From positions 682,001-746,000 of the forward strand of contig NZ_JOEQ01000005.1 in NCBI RefSeq assembly GCF_000721075.1: DNA of 64,000 bases. The letters run 5' to 3'. This DNA comes from Streptosporangium amethystogenes. Its GTDB lineage: Bacteria; Actinomycetota; Actinomycetes; Streptosporangiales; Streptosporangiaceae. Below are positions 52,823 through 61,963 of this stretch, in pieces (position 1 is the stretch's first letter; each line of letters starts with the position of its first letter). The position numbers and the translations under genes are program-made. Under the pieces are notes generated by a model. That model was not told where the DNA came from. It saw only the letters and a list, made by a program, of their open reading frames with translations, and searched no databases.

Positions 52823-53422
52823 TCACCCTCGGGGCTCGGTGCGTACGAACGCGGCGCCCGGGCCGACCACGACCCGCTCGCCGGACTCCACCCGCCGCCA
52901 CTGCCAGGTGGTCAGGTCGACGAGCTCCGCGGGACCCTCGACCTCGCTTCCCTCGGCACGGACCTCACTGCCGCCCAGCTCCTCGCTGTACTCCCGGAGC
53001 GTCCGGTTCCCGGCTTCGAGACCGACCGGGGTCAGCCCGCTCGCGCCGTCCCCGGCGTCCTCCGCCGGGGTGAAGCCGTTCTCCCCGGAGAACCAGGCGT
53101 AGAGCAGCGCCCCCTCCTCGGAGCCGAAACCCGGTCGCGGGTGCTGAGGCGGAACCCAGCACCACTCGCCCGGCCCGAACAGCGTGTCGCCGATCCGCAG
53201 TCCTCCGGACAGGACCAGGAACTCCTCCCCGGAGGCGTAGCGGCCCGCCACCGGACGGGAGAAGCCGGCCGGGAACCGGGCGGCGAGAGACCTGGACCGA
53301 GTGGCGGGGTCCCGGTGCAGCATGACACTGACGATCTTCATGTTGGCCTCGGGCATGGGAACGGCGATGCCGTCCCGCTCGACCAACTCGGCGAGCGAAC
53401 CGCCCTCTGGGATGACTGTCAT
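52823..53422 (-). CDS. Cupin-fold protein
   Basis: This 199-residue protein starts with ATG overlapping the acyl-CoA dehydrogenase stop. A cupin core runs from VAGRYASGEEFLVLSGGLRI through LFGPGEWCWVPPQHPRPGFG to ALLYAWFSGENGF. The H-x-H of motif 1 is degenerate (G-R-Y-A-S-G-E-E), and H in PPQHPRP could be part of a metal site. It resembles ChrR-type cupins without the anti-sigma part. Possible roles are a dioxygenase, isomerase or binding protein of the pathway. Confidence 0.72.
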   Translation of the reverse strand: MTVIPEGGSLAELVERDGIAVPMPEANMKIVSVMLHRDPATRSRSLAARFPAGFSRPVAGRYASGEEFLVLSGGLRIGDTLFGPGEWCWVPPQHPRPGFGSEEGALLYAWFSGENGFTPAEDAGDGASGLTPVGLEAGNRTLREYSEELGGSEVRAEGSEVEGPAELVDLTTWQWRRVESGERVVVGPGAAFVRTEPRG

Positions 53423-54579
53423 CGGATCACCGTTTCACCACGCAGTACGGACTTGGCCACCATCGTACGGAGCACGTCGTTCGTGCCCTCGCCGATGCTC
53501 ATCAGGATCGAGTCACGGTAGAGGCGCTCCACCTCGTACTCGGTGGAGTAGCCGTAGCCACCGTGGATCTTCATCGCGTCGATCGACGCGGCCAGGGCGA
53601 CCTCGGAGCAGAAGATCTTCGCCATGCCCGTCTCACCGTCGGCGCGACCCTGGCGGACCGCGTCCGCGGCCCAGTAGGTCATCAGGCGCGCGGCCTGGAC
53701 CTGGGTGGACAGGTTCCCCAGCTGCAGCTGGATCGCCTGGAAGCCGCCGATGGCCTGACCGAACGCCTTGCGCTGCTTGGCGTAGGCGAACGCCTCGTCA
53801 TGGGCGCGCTGGGCGATGCCGACCGAGCGCGCGGCGATGTTCACCCGGCCCCACTCCAGAGCGGAGAGCGCGTGCTGCATGCCCTTGCCCTCGACACCGC
53901 CGAGCAGGTTCTCCTTGGGGACGCGCACATTGTCGAGCACGACCTCGCAGGACTCGGTGCCCTTGTAGCCGAGCTTGGGAATGTCCTTGGTGACCTGGTA
54001 GCCCTCCAGTGAGGAGTCCACCAGGAGTACGCTCATGCCCTTGTGGGCCGGGGAGGTGCTCGGGTCGGTCTTGACCAGAACCGGGAGCGGATCCGCGTAC
54101 CGCGCGTTGGTGATCCACATCTTGGTGCCGTTGACGACGTAGTGGTCACCGTCGAGCGTCGCGGTGGTGCGGATGCCCTGCAGGTCGGTGCCGGCGTCGG
54201 GCTCGGTGAGGCCGATGCCGGTACGACGGACGCCGGCGGCGAGGTCGGGAAGGTACTTGCGCTTCTGCTCCTCCGTGCCGCGCATCGCGATCATCCGGCA
54301 GGCCAGGGAGTGGCTGCCCAGGATGCCGGCGATGCCCATCCAGCCACGGGCTATCTCCTCGAAGACCAGCGCGAACGAGACGGGGTCGAGATCGAGGCCG
54401 CCGTACTCCTCGGGAATCGTCATCCCGAACAGGCCCATCTCCCGCATCCCGTCGACGATCTCCGTCGGATAGCGGCCGGACTGCTCCCACTCGCGGGCGA
54501 CCGGGATGATCTCCCGGTCGACGAAGTCGCGCAGGACGGCGCGGAACTCGCGCTGGTCCTCGTCAAGCTGGAAATCCAC
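53419..54579 (-). CDS. Acyl-CoA dehydrogenase
   Basis: This 386-residue protein has the full family layout: MDFQLDEDQREFRAVLRDFV, GIGLTEPDAGTDLQGIRTTA (FAD), WITNARYADPLPVLVKTD, RKAFGQAIGGFQAIQLQLGN and the catalytic region HGGYGYSTEYEVERLYRDS with ILMSIGEGTNDV, where the glutamate of G-E-G-T is the base. It forms an enoyl-CoA and passes electrons to ETF. It lies in the operon between DUF35 and the cupin. With Ltp2-like, DUF35 and MaoC partners it fits side-chain beta-oxidation with a final retro-aldol cleavage. Confidence 0.94.
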   Translation of the reverse strand: MDFQLDEDQREFRAVLRDFVDREIIPVAREWEQSGRYPTEIVDGMREMGLFGMTIPEEYGGLDLDPVSFALVFEEIARGWMGIAGILGSHSLACRMIAMRGTEEQKRKYLPDLAAGVRRTGIGLTEPDAGTDLQGIRTTATLDGDHYVVNGTKMWITNARYADPLPVLVKTDPSTSPAHKGMSVLLVDSSLEGYQVTKDIPKLGYKGTESCEVVLDNVRVPKENLLGGVEGKGMQHALSALEWGRVNIAARSVGIAQRAHDEAFAYAKQRKAFGQAIGGFQAIQLQLGNLSTQVQAARLMTYWAADAVRQGRADGETGMAKIFCSEVALAASIDAMKIHGGYGYSTEYEVERLYRDSILMSIGEGTNDVLRTMVAKSVLRGETVIR

Positions 54580-54621
54580 TGCGACTGCCTTTCTTGCCCG
54601 GAGTCTCTCGGACTCCGTTGT

Positions 54622-55026
54622 TCAGGAAACGTCGGCGGGAACGAAGACGGGAAGGGCGCGCCCGTCGTCGAGGTCCACCCAGGTGAGCCGGACCGGGTCG
54701 TCGATGGACCACTCCTCCTGCGGCTGGCCTTCCAGCCGGGTGAGCAGGATGACCCCCTCGGCCAGCCGGACGCGGGCGATGACGTAGGGAACGTCGAGTT
54801 CCGGGCGCGGTGCCCGGTGCACGACGGTGAACGAGTCCACCACGCCGGCCCCGGCCGACGTGCTCCAGTCCAGATGGTCAGAGCCGCAGTGCACGCACAG
54901 CGCGCGCGGCGGGTGCTGCGTCCCCGAGCAGCCGGCGCAGGTCTGCACCAGCAGCCGATGCTCTCTGGTCGCCTCCCACCAGGGCAGGGTGATCTCGTCG
55001 GGCGGCGGTACCTCAGGGGCGATCAC
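54622..55026 (-). CDS. DUF35 OB-fold / zinc-ribbon acyl-CoA-associated protein
   Basis: This 134-residue protein starts with GTG overlapping the stop of the Ltp2-like gene. A rubredoxin-like zinc ribbon, CAGCSGTQHPPRALCVHCGS with two C-x-x-C pairs, is followed by an OB fold (VVDSFTVVHRAPRPELDVPY). DUF35 proteins bind SCP2-type thiolase-fold partners; in actinobacterial steroid degradation a DUF35 domain (ChsH2) forms the complex with the retro-aldolase Ltp2. Pairing with the next gene argues for the same complex. Confidence 0.9.
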   Translation of the reverse strand: MIAPEVPPPDEITLPWWEATREHRLLVQTCAGCSGTQHPPRALCVHCGSDHLDWSTSAGAGVVDSFTVVHRAPRPELDVPYVIARVRLAEGVILLTRLEGQPQEEWSIDDPVRLTWVDLDDGRALPVFVPADVS

Positions 55027-56171
55027 GACTCCACCCCCAGCACCACGGTGGCGTGCGTCGACAAGATTCCTCCCGTACCGTGGGCCAGCGCGAGACGCGC
55101 GCCGGGAACCTGCCGGTCACCGGCTTCGCCGCGTAGCTGTGCCACCGCCTCGATCAGCAACATGACCCCGAACTGGCCGGGGTGACAGTAGGACAGGCCG
55201 CCGCCCGAGGTGTTGAGCGGGAAGTCGCCGCCCGGGCGGATCCTGCCGTCCGCGATCCAGTCCAGCGCCTCGCCCCGGCCGCAGAAGCCCAGCGCCTCCA
55301 GGGTGAGCGCCACGGTGATCGTGAACGAGTCGTAGACCTGCGCGACGTCGATGTCGGCCGGGGTGACGCCGGCCCGCGCGAACGCGTCGGCACCGGAGCC
55401 GACCGCGCCGGTCACGGTCAGATCGGGAACGGCGGTCATCGAGGTGTTGGTGGTGCGCTCGCCGTACCCGAGCACCTCGACCGGCTTCTTGCGCAGGTCC
55501 CTCGCGCGCTCGGAGGAGGTCAGCACGATGGCGCCACCGCCGTCGGTGACCAGGCAGCAGTCCAGAGCGGTCAGCGGGCTGGAGATCATCGTGGAGCCGA
55601 CCACCTCCTCGGCGGTCAGCGACCGGGTGCCGTGGCGGAACGCGGCGGGGTTCAGCAGCGCCCACTCCCGCGCCGCCACGGCGACCTCGGCGAGCGCCTC
55701 CCGCGTCCCGCCGTAGGTGTGCAGGTAGCGCTGCGCGGCCATCGCGTAGTACGAGAGCGGGAAGAGCGGGCCGTACGGCGTCTCGAACTGGGCCTCCGGC
55801 GTGTGGTCCTCCACCACGCCCCCGAGAGAGCGGGAGCGGGCCGACCGCTGGTTGGAGGCGAAGCTGATCACGACGGTCTCGGCCTGGCCCGCCTGGATGG
55901 CCTGGGTCGCCCGCGCCACGAACATCTCGAAGGCGGAGCCGCCCGCGTACGTCGAGTCGGTCCAGCGCGGCTGGAGCCCGAAGTGGTCGGCGAGCTGGGT
56001 CGCGGAGAACCGGGAGACCCCGGTCGTCGCCAGCCCGTCGACGTCACGCAGGGTCAGCCCCGCGTCGGCGAGCGACCGGCCGATCGCCTGGGCCTGCAGA
56101 CCGAGAATCGACCGGTTGGTGACCCCGAGATCCGACTCGGCGGCCCCGACGATCGCGACACCGGTGCTCAT
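55023..56171 (-). CDS. Thiolase-fold lipid-transfer protein (Ltp2-like, probable retro-aldolase)
   Basis: This 382-residue protein has the SCP2-thiolase fold: VAIVGAAESDLGVTNRSILG, the position of the first thiolase Cys replaced in DSTYAGGSAFEMFVARA, VAQVYDSFTITVALTLEALG, NTSGGGLSYCHPGQFGV and ALAHGTGGILSTHATVVLG. Loss of the nucleophilic cysteine and pairing with a DUF35 gene are typical of Ltp2-type aldolases, which cleave beta-hydroxyacyl-CoA intermediates instead of performing thiolysis. The VYDSF tyrosine matches a conserved Ltp2 region. It overlaps DUF35 by GTGA. Confidence 0.88.
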   Translation of the reverse strand: MSTGVAIVGAAESDLGVTNRSILGLQAQAIGRSLADAGLTLRDVDGLATTGVSRFSATQLADHFGLQPRWTDSTYAGGSAFEMFVARATQAIQAGQAETVVISFASNQRSARSRSLGGVVEDHTPEAQFETPYGPLFPLSYYAMAAQRYLHTYGGTREALAEVAVAAREWALLNPAAFRHGTRSLTAEEVVGSTMISSPLTALDCCLVTDGGGAIVLTSSERARDLRKKPVEVLGYGERTTNTSMTAVPDLTVTGAVGSGADAFARAGVTPADIDVAQVYDSFTITVALTLEALGFCGRGEALDWIADGRIRPGGDFPLNTSGGGLSYCHPGQFGVMLLIEAVAQLRGEAGDRQVPGARLALAHGTGGILSTHATVVLGVES

Positions 56172-56629
56172 CTCGCCTCCGGTCCGTCGGCGCCGCCGAG
56201 TCCCGCCCCCGGTCCGTCGGCGACGCCGAGCAGGACCCGGGCACGCGCGGGACCTGCGGCGACCCGGTCGACCCCGCCGTCGGCACCGACCACGACCACC
56301 CGCTGGCTGAGCACCAGGAAGTCGTCACCGGCCTCCGAGACCGTGCCCTCGCAGCGGACCGTCTCCTCGGCGAAGACCAGCGACTTGAAGGTGAAGTCCA
56401 GCTCGCACACGAAGCACCGAGGACCGAGCCAGTCCTGGATCTGCTCGACCAGCAGGGCCCCGAACACCTGGCCGTCGACGACCGGCGCGGGAACCTTCTG
56501 CCTGGCGACGAACTCGGAGTCGTAGTGCAGCCGGTACCAGTCCCAGGTGGCTCCGGCGTAGGCGACCATGTCCGCGAGCCCTATCCTGCGTTCGAGCGGG
56601 GGGATGACCTCCCCGGGTTCGTGGGTCAT
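56168..56629 (-). CDS. MaoC-like hydratase subunit (C-terminal type)
   Basis: This 153-residue protein starts with ATG overlapping the preceding gene. A single hotdog fold includes GLADMVAYAGATWDWYRLHY, DSEFVARQKVPAPVVDGQVF and FVCELDFTFKSLVFAEETVR. The hydratase motif A-G-A-T-W-D-W-Y-x-L-H-Y corresponds to A-x-x-x-x-D-x-x-x-x-H of ChsH1-like enzymes and probably holds the catalytic D and H. It is coupled to the FAS1-type subunit at 56626, so a heterodimeric enoyl-CoA hydratase is likely. Confidence 0.85.
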   Translation of the reverse strand: MTHEPGEVIPPLERRIGLADMVAYAGATWDWYRLHYDSEFVARQKVPAPVVDGQVFGALLVEQIQDWLGPRCFVCELDFTFKSLVFAEETVRCEGTVSEAGDDFLVLSQRVVVVGADGGVDRVAAGPARARVLLGVADGPGAGLGGADGPEAR

Positions 56630-57126
56630 GCCCCGGCCTCCAGCGATACGAAAATGATGGTCTCCTCGTTCTCCGCGAGCAGCTCGTCGTGCTGGTCGGT
56701 GTAGGTCGCCCGCGAGGTGATGATCAGCATCTCCGCACCGGACCTGGTGGTCTTCTCGGCCGCGTCCGTGATCTCCCAGGCGGCGGTGACGACATCGTCG
56801 GGGCGGATCCGGCGGTGGAAGACGTAGGAGTTGCCGCCGCGGACCTTGCGGGTCCCCGCGATCTCGATCCCCCAGTTGTGCCCGCCGTCGCCGTCGGGGC
56901 TTATCGGCAGGCCGGTGTACTGGTTCGTCTCGCAGATCAGGGTGGGCGGCGCGGTCACCCCGGCCAGCCCCTGGGCGCGCGCGTACTCGGCATCGGAGTA
57001 CAGCGGATTGTCGTCCCCGATGGCCAGGCCGAAGTACCGGCACGCGGCGGCGCCGAGCTCCTCCGGCGCGGTGTAGACCCGCCTGCGGCCGACGAGCGCG
57101 CGGATCTCCTCGGTGAGCAGCGTCAC
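56626..57126 (-). CDS. MaoC-like hydratase subunit (FAS1-type N-terminal dehydratase domain)
   Basis: This 166-residue protein starts with GTG overlapping the RidA gene's stop. The sequence RRRVYTAPEELGAAACRYFG LAIG, DDNPLYSDAEYARAQGLAG and HNWGIEIAGTRKVRGGNSYV matches the FAS1-like dehydratase/MaoC N-terminal family. The D-x-N-P-L-Y motif replaces D-x-N-P-x-H, as in the structural partner subunit of ChsH-type hydratases. It forms the pair with the next gene. Confidence 0.86.
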   Translation of the reverse strand: MTLLTEEIRALVGRRRVYTAPEELGAAACRYFGLAIGDDNPLYSDAEYARAQGLAGVTAPPTLICETNQYTGLPISPDGDGGHNWGIEIAGTRKVRGGNSYVFHRRIRPDDVVTAAWEITDAAEKTTRSGAEMLIITSRATYTDQHDELLAENEETIIFVSLEAGA

Positions 57127-58337
57127 GACGGGTCCTTCGGGTAGAGAGCGGTCGGGAACACCTCAAGCAGGAACTCGGGACGGAGCAACTCCTTGCAGAT
57201 CGCCCCGGTCGATGCCGGCCACGGGGGCGAGAGCAGGCGTTCGCGGACCGGCGCGACCACGCGGTAGTCCCGCAGCGCCGACTCGACGCAGAACTCGATG
57301 GTGGAGAGCAGGTTCTCCGGACCGAGACCGGCATGGGAGAGCAGGTGCAGGATCGCCCCGTAGGTCTCCTCGGCCTGTGCCCGCAGGTCGCCCGGGTGAA
57401 GCGCCTCCTGGGTCTCCATGTCCAGCGCCGCGAAACCGGACATGAACAACGTCCGGCCCGCCCGGACACCCGGCGCGTAGGTCAGGGTGTCGTACCGGGC
57501 CCAGCCCGGGTTCACCAGCTCCAGCGGGTGCCTGGAGGCGGTGACGTCGATCGCGACCAGGGACTCCGGGTGGTGCAGGCGGCTCATCAGGATGCCCCCG
57601 GCGCCCGGGTACACCCCCGCGCCGCCGAGTCGCTCCTTACGCACCCGGTGGCTCTTGCGGTAGACGCCGCGAGAGGCCGGAGTCGAGTAGTCGTAGGTGG
57701 TCACGGCGTTGTCCAGGGACAGTCCCGCCTGGCGCAGCAGCGCGTCCGCCCGGTCGAGGCAGTACGCGTACTGGCCCACGAAGTCGCCGGGGGAGACGAT
57801 GTCGCCCGACTCGTCGACGGGCACGACGGTCGGCAGGTACACGGTGCCGTCATGCCCCTCGCGCACCGGGGAGGCGGCCCACACACCGGCCTGGCGCCGC
57901 TCGCTGGCGGCCAGCAGTTCGGTGCCGCCGCCCTTGACGGCGCGCATCTCGATCTCCAGGAACGCGGTCGAGCGGACCAGCCGCTCCACCACCACCGTGG
58001 AGAGCGCGGGTTCGTGTGCCCCGAAGACCTCCTTGCGCACGGCGGCCGCGGCCTCGTAGTGCGGCAGACCGGAGAGCGTGACGTTCTCCGTCACGTGCAC
58101 GACGTCGTCCGGGCCGAGACCGGCGGCCTCGATGATCGTCAGCACCTTCCGGTAGGCGATCCGCGCCTGCTCCTCCATGGTGCCGGAGACGACCATCTTG
58201 CCGAGCGCCTCGTCCTGCGCGGCGGCGGTGTGTCCGGACGACCAGACGCTGTCGCCTTCGGACAGCCCCAGACAGAAGGTGAACCCCTCGTACGGGAACC
58301 AGGGGAACTCGGCGGGTTTAATGGCTTGCAACGTCAT
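57123..58337 (-). CDS. Triple RidA/YjgF-fold protein
   Basis: This 404-residue protein starts with ATG behind AGGAG, lying inside the end of the PrpD gene. Three RidA-like modules can be traced: about 1-145 (SVWSSGHTAAAQDEALGKMV ... LSTVVVERLVRSTAFLEIEM), 150-280 (DGTVYLPTVVPVDESGDIVS) and 280-404 (GRTLFMSGFAALDMETQEAL). Modules 1 and 3 lack the arginine that archetypal RidA uses for imine hydrolysis (leucine or serine stands there). It may therefore act as a non-deaminase Rid, for example an oligomeric binding or hydrolytic protein. Its role in this CoA pathway is unknown. Confidence 0.8.
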   Translation of the reverse strand: MTLQAIKPAEFPWFPYEGFTFCLGLSEGDSVWSSGHTAAAQDEALGKMVVSGTMEEQARIAYRKVLTIIEAAGLGPDDVVHVTENVTLSGLPHYEAAAAVRKEVFGAHEPALSTVVVERLVRSTAFLEIEMRAVKGGGTELLAASERRQAGVWAASPVREGHDGTVYLPTVVPVDESGDIVSPGDFVGQYAYCLDRADALLRQAGLSLDNAVTTYDYSTPASRGVYRKSHRVRKERLGGAGVYPGAGGILMSRLHHPESLVAIDVTASRHPLELVNPGWARYDTLTYAPGVRAGRTLFMSGFAALDMETQEALHPGDLRAQAEETYGAILHLLSHAGLGPENLLSTIEFCVESALRDYRVVAPVRERLLSPPWPASTGAICKELLRPEFLLEVFPTALYPKDPS

Positions 58338-59715
58338 CTGTACTCCTAGGCTGGGTGAACTCGGCGGCGGCACCGGCCGCGGCGTTCAGTACGGTGCGAA
58401 GGTCCGGCTGCTCGTCGAGCGCCTCGATGGCGTCGACGAGCCCGGCCGCCCGGCCTCCCACATTGCCCTCGAACTTGGCGATCAGCGCGTCCCGGCTGAG
58501 CGGGTTGTCCCCGCCCCCCTCGCTGCGCCGCACGAAACCCTCGACGACCCGGCCGTCGCGGAGCCTGACGGAGACATGTCCCGGCGCGTCGGCGGCGACG
58601 AGCCCCGAGGGCTCGGTGACCTCCCAGCGGACCCGGGCGGCGAGCTCGCTCACCTCGGCCCGGGCGATCGAGCTCGGTTCGAAGGTGTCGAGGCTCACCC
58701 TCCGGTCGACGAGCAGTGCCGCGACGGTCCAGGGGAGTGAGAACTTCGCGGCGTACGCGCTCGCCGGCCGCAGCAGGTCGTGAGAGGTGTCACAGACCAC
58801 CGAGGCGGAGTCGGGGTGGACCCGGGCGTGTATCTCGGAGATGTCCTCGGGGCCGAACGGCTCGCGTGCCATCGCGTCGAGCGTCGCCCCCATGGTGGCA
58901 TGCGAGAGCTGGCAGGCCGCGTAGGGCTTTATGCCGATTTGGGTGGTCTCCCACCGGTCGCCGAGGTCGGTGACGATCGAGTGCGGGTCCACCCTGCCCT
59001 GTGCGAGCGCGTCGAAGACGCCGTGCGGCCCTTCGAACACCGTCTCCGGTCCGGTGGCACCCGCCGCCGCCAGGCGGGCGGCGATGATGCCCGACTGCGA
59101 GGCGAACCCGGGATGGAGCTGTTTGGTGGAGGCCCCGGTGCCGAGGAAGGCCAGCAGGCCCCCCGCCTGGCTGCCCGCGATCCCCAGCGCGTTGGTGGTC
59201 TGGGCGACGTCCAGGCCGAGCAGCCGCGCGGCGACCAGGGCCGAGGAGAAGACGCCCGCGACCATCGTCGCGTGCAGGCCGCGCGCGTGGAATCCGTGCG
59301 GGGCGGCGGCGGCCACCCGGCAGGCGGCCTCGTACCCCGCCACGGCGGCGGTGAGCACCTGTCGGCCTGACGCGCCGACCTGCTCGCCGACGGCGAACGC
59401 CGCGGGCAGGACGACGGCGGTGGCGTGCACGAGGCCGCCGGCATGGGTGTCGTCGAAGTCGAGGGCGTGCACCAGCGTGCCGTTGGCGAGGGCCGCGGCG
59501 GGTGCCGAGAGCCGGTGGCCGGTGGCGAGGACCGTCGCCTCGGCGGGGCCGCCGAGGTCGCGCGCCACGGTCAGCGCGGGGGTCGCGGCTCCGGTCCGGT
59601 ACGCGCCGAGCGCGGTGCCGACCCCGTCGAGCAGGTGCCGGGTGGCGGCCCGGCGGACCGGTGCGGGAACGTCGGTCAGACCGAGCGCCCAGGTGGCCAG
59701 CTCCCGAGCGATCAT
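58318..59715 (-). CDS. MmgE/PrpD family protein
   Basis: This 465-residue protein shows the PrpD fold: RHLLDGVGTALGAYRTGAAT, ALANGTLVHALDFDDTHAGG (the active-site D-D-T-H), VAGVFSSALVAARLLGLD, GASTKQLHPGFASQSGIIAA and KPYAACQLSHATMGATLDAM. Known members are 2-methylcitrate dehydratase and cis-aconitate decarboxylase. It overlaps the CaiB gene by ATGA. No methylcitrate synthase or lyase accompanies it, so classical propionate metabolism is unlikely; dehydration of a pathway intermediate is the safe guess. Confidence 0.9.
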   Translation of the reverse strand: MIARELATWALGLTDVPAPVRRAATRHLLDGVGTALGAYRTGAATPALTVARDLGGPAEATVLATGHRLSAPAAALANGTLVHALDFDDTHAGGLVHATAVVLPAAFAVGEQVGASGRQVLTAAVAGYEAACRVAAAAPHGFHARGLHATMVAGVFSSALVAARLLGLDVAQTTNALGIAGSQAGGLLAFLGTGASTKQLHPGFASQSGIIAARLAAAGATGPETVFEGPHGVFDALAQGRVDPHSIVTDLGDRWETTQIGIKPYAACQLSHATMGATLDAMAREPFGPEDISEIHARVHPDSASVVCDTSHDLLRPASAYAAKFSLPWTVAALLVDRRVSLDTFEPSSIARAEVSELAARVRWEVTEPSGLVAADAPGHVSVRLRDGRVVEGFVRRSEGGGDNPLSRDALIAKFEGNVGGRAAGLVDAIEALDEQPDLRTVLNAAAGAAAEFTQPRSTDDVASH

Positions 59716-60932
59716 CGGGTGGCCGCCCCGGTCACCTCGCCGAACGCGCCCTGGGCCTTCAGGTCGTCGATCGTCGCGTCGTCGTATCCCACGATGTCAC
59801 GGACCACCAGATCGAAGTCCTCGTTGCGGAGCGGGGCCCGACGGTAGGTCGGCGGCTCGCTGCCGACCCGCACCGGCGAGGCGACCTGCTCGACGGTGCC
59901 GAACCGGGGGTGCTCGGTGGTCACGCGCAACCCGCGCGCCCTGGTGTGCTCCTCCTCCAGCGCGGCCGCGACGTCGTTGATGGGGGCGCAAGGGATCGAG
60001 GCCGGGTAGAGGACCGCCAGCCACTCGGCCACCGTTCGCCTCTGGAAGATCTCCTCCAGGAGTCCGAGCAGTTCCACGCTGTTTCGCTGCCGGTCCGCGA
60101 ACGAGCCGTAGGGGGAGTCCGGCCCGGCCCACTCGGGGTGGCCGACCACCTCGGCGAGCCGGGCCCAGAACTTCTCCTTGGCGCAGCCGACCACGAGCCA
60201 GCCGTCACTGGCCTGGAACGCCTGGAACGGCACCAGCGAGGGATGGGCCGAGTGACGGGTGCGGACCGGGGTGAAGCCCGCGTTCAGATGCCAGGCCGCG
60301 GGATAGGTCAGCATCCCGATCGCGGTGTCGTAGAGGCTGACGTCGCAGTCCATGCCCGTCCCGTCGCGGCGCGCCGCGTGCACGCCGGCCAGCAGCGAGA
60401 GGGCGGCGACCAGCCCGCCCGAGTAGTCGACCAGCGACAGCCCGGACTTGGTGGGCGGCCCGTCGGGCTCGCCGGTGAGGTCCATCCAACCGGCCAGGCC
60501 CTGGAGCACGTAGTCGTAGCCGGGTTCCTTCTGCCGAGGGCCCGTCATCCCGAAACCGGTGAGCGAGCAGCAGACGATGGCCGGGTTCAGGTGCTTGAGG
60601 TCGTCGTAGGTGATACCGATCTTCGCCGGGACGTCGCCGCGCAGGTTGGAGTAGACCACGTCGGAGACCTTCACCAGGTCCTCGAAGACCCTGCGGCCGG
60701 CCGGCGAGGACAGGTCCAACGAGAGGCTGCGCTTGTTGCGGTTGAAGGTCTCGAAGAAGAGGGAGTCCTCCTCCTCGCCGTACGGCGGCACGTAGCGGCC
60801 GACGTCACCGCCCACCCTCGGATCCTCGATCTTGATCACCTGGGCACCGAGATCGGCGAGGTGCACGCTGCCGAACGGGCCGGCCCCGTACTGCTCGACG
60901 GCGATGATCCGGATGTCTTCCAGAGGCTTCAA
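59712..60932 (-). CDS. CaiB/BaiF family III CoA-transferase
   Basis: This 406-residue protein has the class III CoA-transferase layout: IIAVEQYGAGPFGSVHLADL GAQVIKIE, FFETFNRNKRSLSLDLSSPA, KSGLSLVDYSGGLVAALSLL with the catalytic aspartate of the V-D-Y motif, and the C-terminal INDVAAALEEEHTRARGL. It moves CoA between a donor such as succinyl-CoA and an acid substrate, activating it for the downstream hydratases and dehydrogenase. It has 4-base overlaps with both neighbours. Confidence 0.93.
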   Translation of the reverse strand: MKPLEDIRIIAVEQYGAGPFGSVHLADLGAQVIKIEDPRVGGDVGRYVPPYGEEEDSLFFETFNRNKRSLSLDLSSPAGRRVFEDLVKVSDVVYSNLRGDVPAKIGITYDDLKHLNPAIVCCSLTGFGMTGPRQKEPGYDYVLQGLAGWMDLTGEPDGPPTKSGLSLVDYSGGLVAALSLLAGVHAARRDGTGMDCDVSLYDTAIGMLTYPAAWHLNAGFTPVRTRHSAHPSLVPFQAFQASDGWLVVGCAKEKFWARLAEVVGHPEWAGPDSPYGSFADRQRNSVELLGLLEEIFQRRTVAEWLAVLYPASIPCAPINDVAAALEEEHTRARGLRVTTEHPRFGTVEQVASPVRVGSEPPTYRRAPLRNEDFDLVVRDIVGYDDATIDDLKAQGAFGEVTGAATR

Positions 60933-61963
60933 GAGGTGCTCCCTGCGATGTCTGCGATGAGCGACAGGATCTCGTTCTGAGCCGCGCGGATCTCGGCGGG
61001 GGCGATGCCGTGGGTCGGCGGGCTGAGCTTCACCGAGTCGGCCTTCCCCGCGTAACCGGCGATGCGCTCGGCCACCGCCTCGCGGGTGCCGGTCATGGTG
61101 AGTGCGTCGACCATCTCCGGGGAGACGGAGTCGGCGAGATAGTCCGCGCCCCGGCCCTGCCGGAACGCGTCGATGACGGCCTGCTGCTGGTCGGCCAGGC
61201 CGTGGAAGTCGAAGAAGTCGGCGTAGGTGCGGACGCTGGCGTAGAAGCCGACGAGCCCGGACACCCGGCTGACGGCCGTCCGCCGGTCGTCGGCGACGGA
61301 GCAGCAGGCGGACACGACGACGTCGAAGTCCTCGCGCCTCTTGCCCTCGACCTGGACGATCCCCGCCTCCAACTCGGGCAGGATCAGCTCCTGCAGATAG
61401 CGTGGGGAGCAGAGCTCGTGGCTGATCCAGCCGTCGCCGATCGCCCCGGCCAGCCGGGTCATCACCGGTCCCATCGCCGCCAGGTAGATCGGGATGTCCG
61501 TCCGCCGCACCCCGAAGGGCCGCTCGTAACCCCGCATCCGCATCGGCTCGTACTCACCGGTGAGAGCGATCTCGGCGCCGGTGGTGCAGCTCTCCCAGAA
61601 GTGGCGGATGTTCCGGACGGTCTCCCTCATGTGCCCGGCCGGCTTGCCGAAGCTGGCGTTGTGCCAGTCCTCGTTGAGCCGCCGCACACCGGTTCCCAGA
61701 CCCAGGACGAAACGCCCGTCCGACAGCTCGTCGATGTCGAGCGCCTCCAGGGCGGTGATCATCGGGCTGCGGGTGAAGGCGAGCGCGATGGCGGTGCCGA
61801 TCCTGGCCCGCCTGGTGGCCGTCGCGAGAGCCGCCGCGGTGACGGTGGCGCTGCGGTGCAGCTCGGGAACCCAGATGACCTCGGCGCCCGCGGCCTCCGC
61901 CCTACGGGCCACCTCCATCAGCTCTCCGAGGGACTCACCCCAGGGAGCGAACGTGATCCTCAC
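60929..61963 (-). CDS. LLM-class (luciferase-like) flavin-dependent oxidoreductase
   Basis: This 344-residue protein starts with ATG overlapping the MaoC stop. The TIM-barrel luciferase-like pattern is VARRAEAAGAEVIWVPELHR, ARIGTAIALAFTRSPMITAL, GRFVLGLGTGVRRLNEDWHN and IPIYLAAMGPVMTRLAGAIG DGW. The G-x-G-T-G and bulge motifs resemble the F420-dependent branch. It may oxidise or reduce a pathway intermediate with F420 or FMN. It is second in the operon. Confidence 0.9.
   Translation of the reverse strand: MRITFAPWGESLGELMEVARRAEAAGAEVIWVPELHRSATVTAAALATATRRARIGTAIALAFTRSPMITALEALDIDELSDGRFVLGLGTGVRRLNEDWHNASFGKPAGHMRETVRNIRHFWESCTTGAEIALTGEYEPMRMRGYERPFGVRRTDIPIYLAAMGPVMTRLAGAIGDGWISHELCSPRYLQELILPELEAGIVQVEGKRREDFDVVVSACCSVADDRRTAVSRVSGLVGFYASVRTYADFFDFHGLADQQQAVIDAFRQGRGADYLADSVSPEMVDALTMTGTREAVAERIAGYAGKADSVKLSPPTHGIAPAEIRAAQNEILSLIADIAGSTS

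Noticed and set aside
58318..59715. prpD of the methylcitrate cycle
   Set aside because: There is no methylcitrate synthase or methylisocitrate lyase nearby; only the broad MmgE/PrpD family can be supported.
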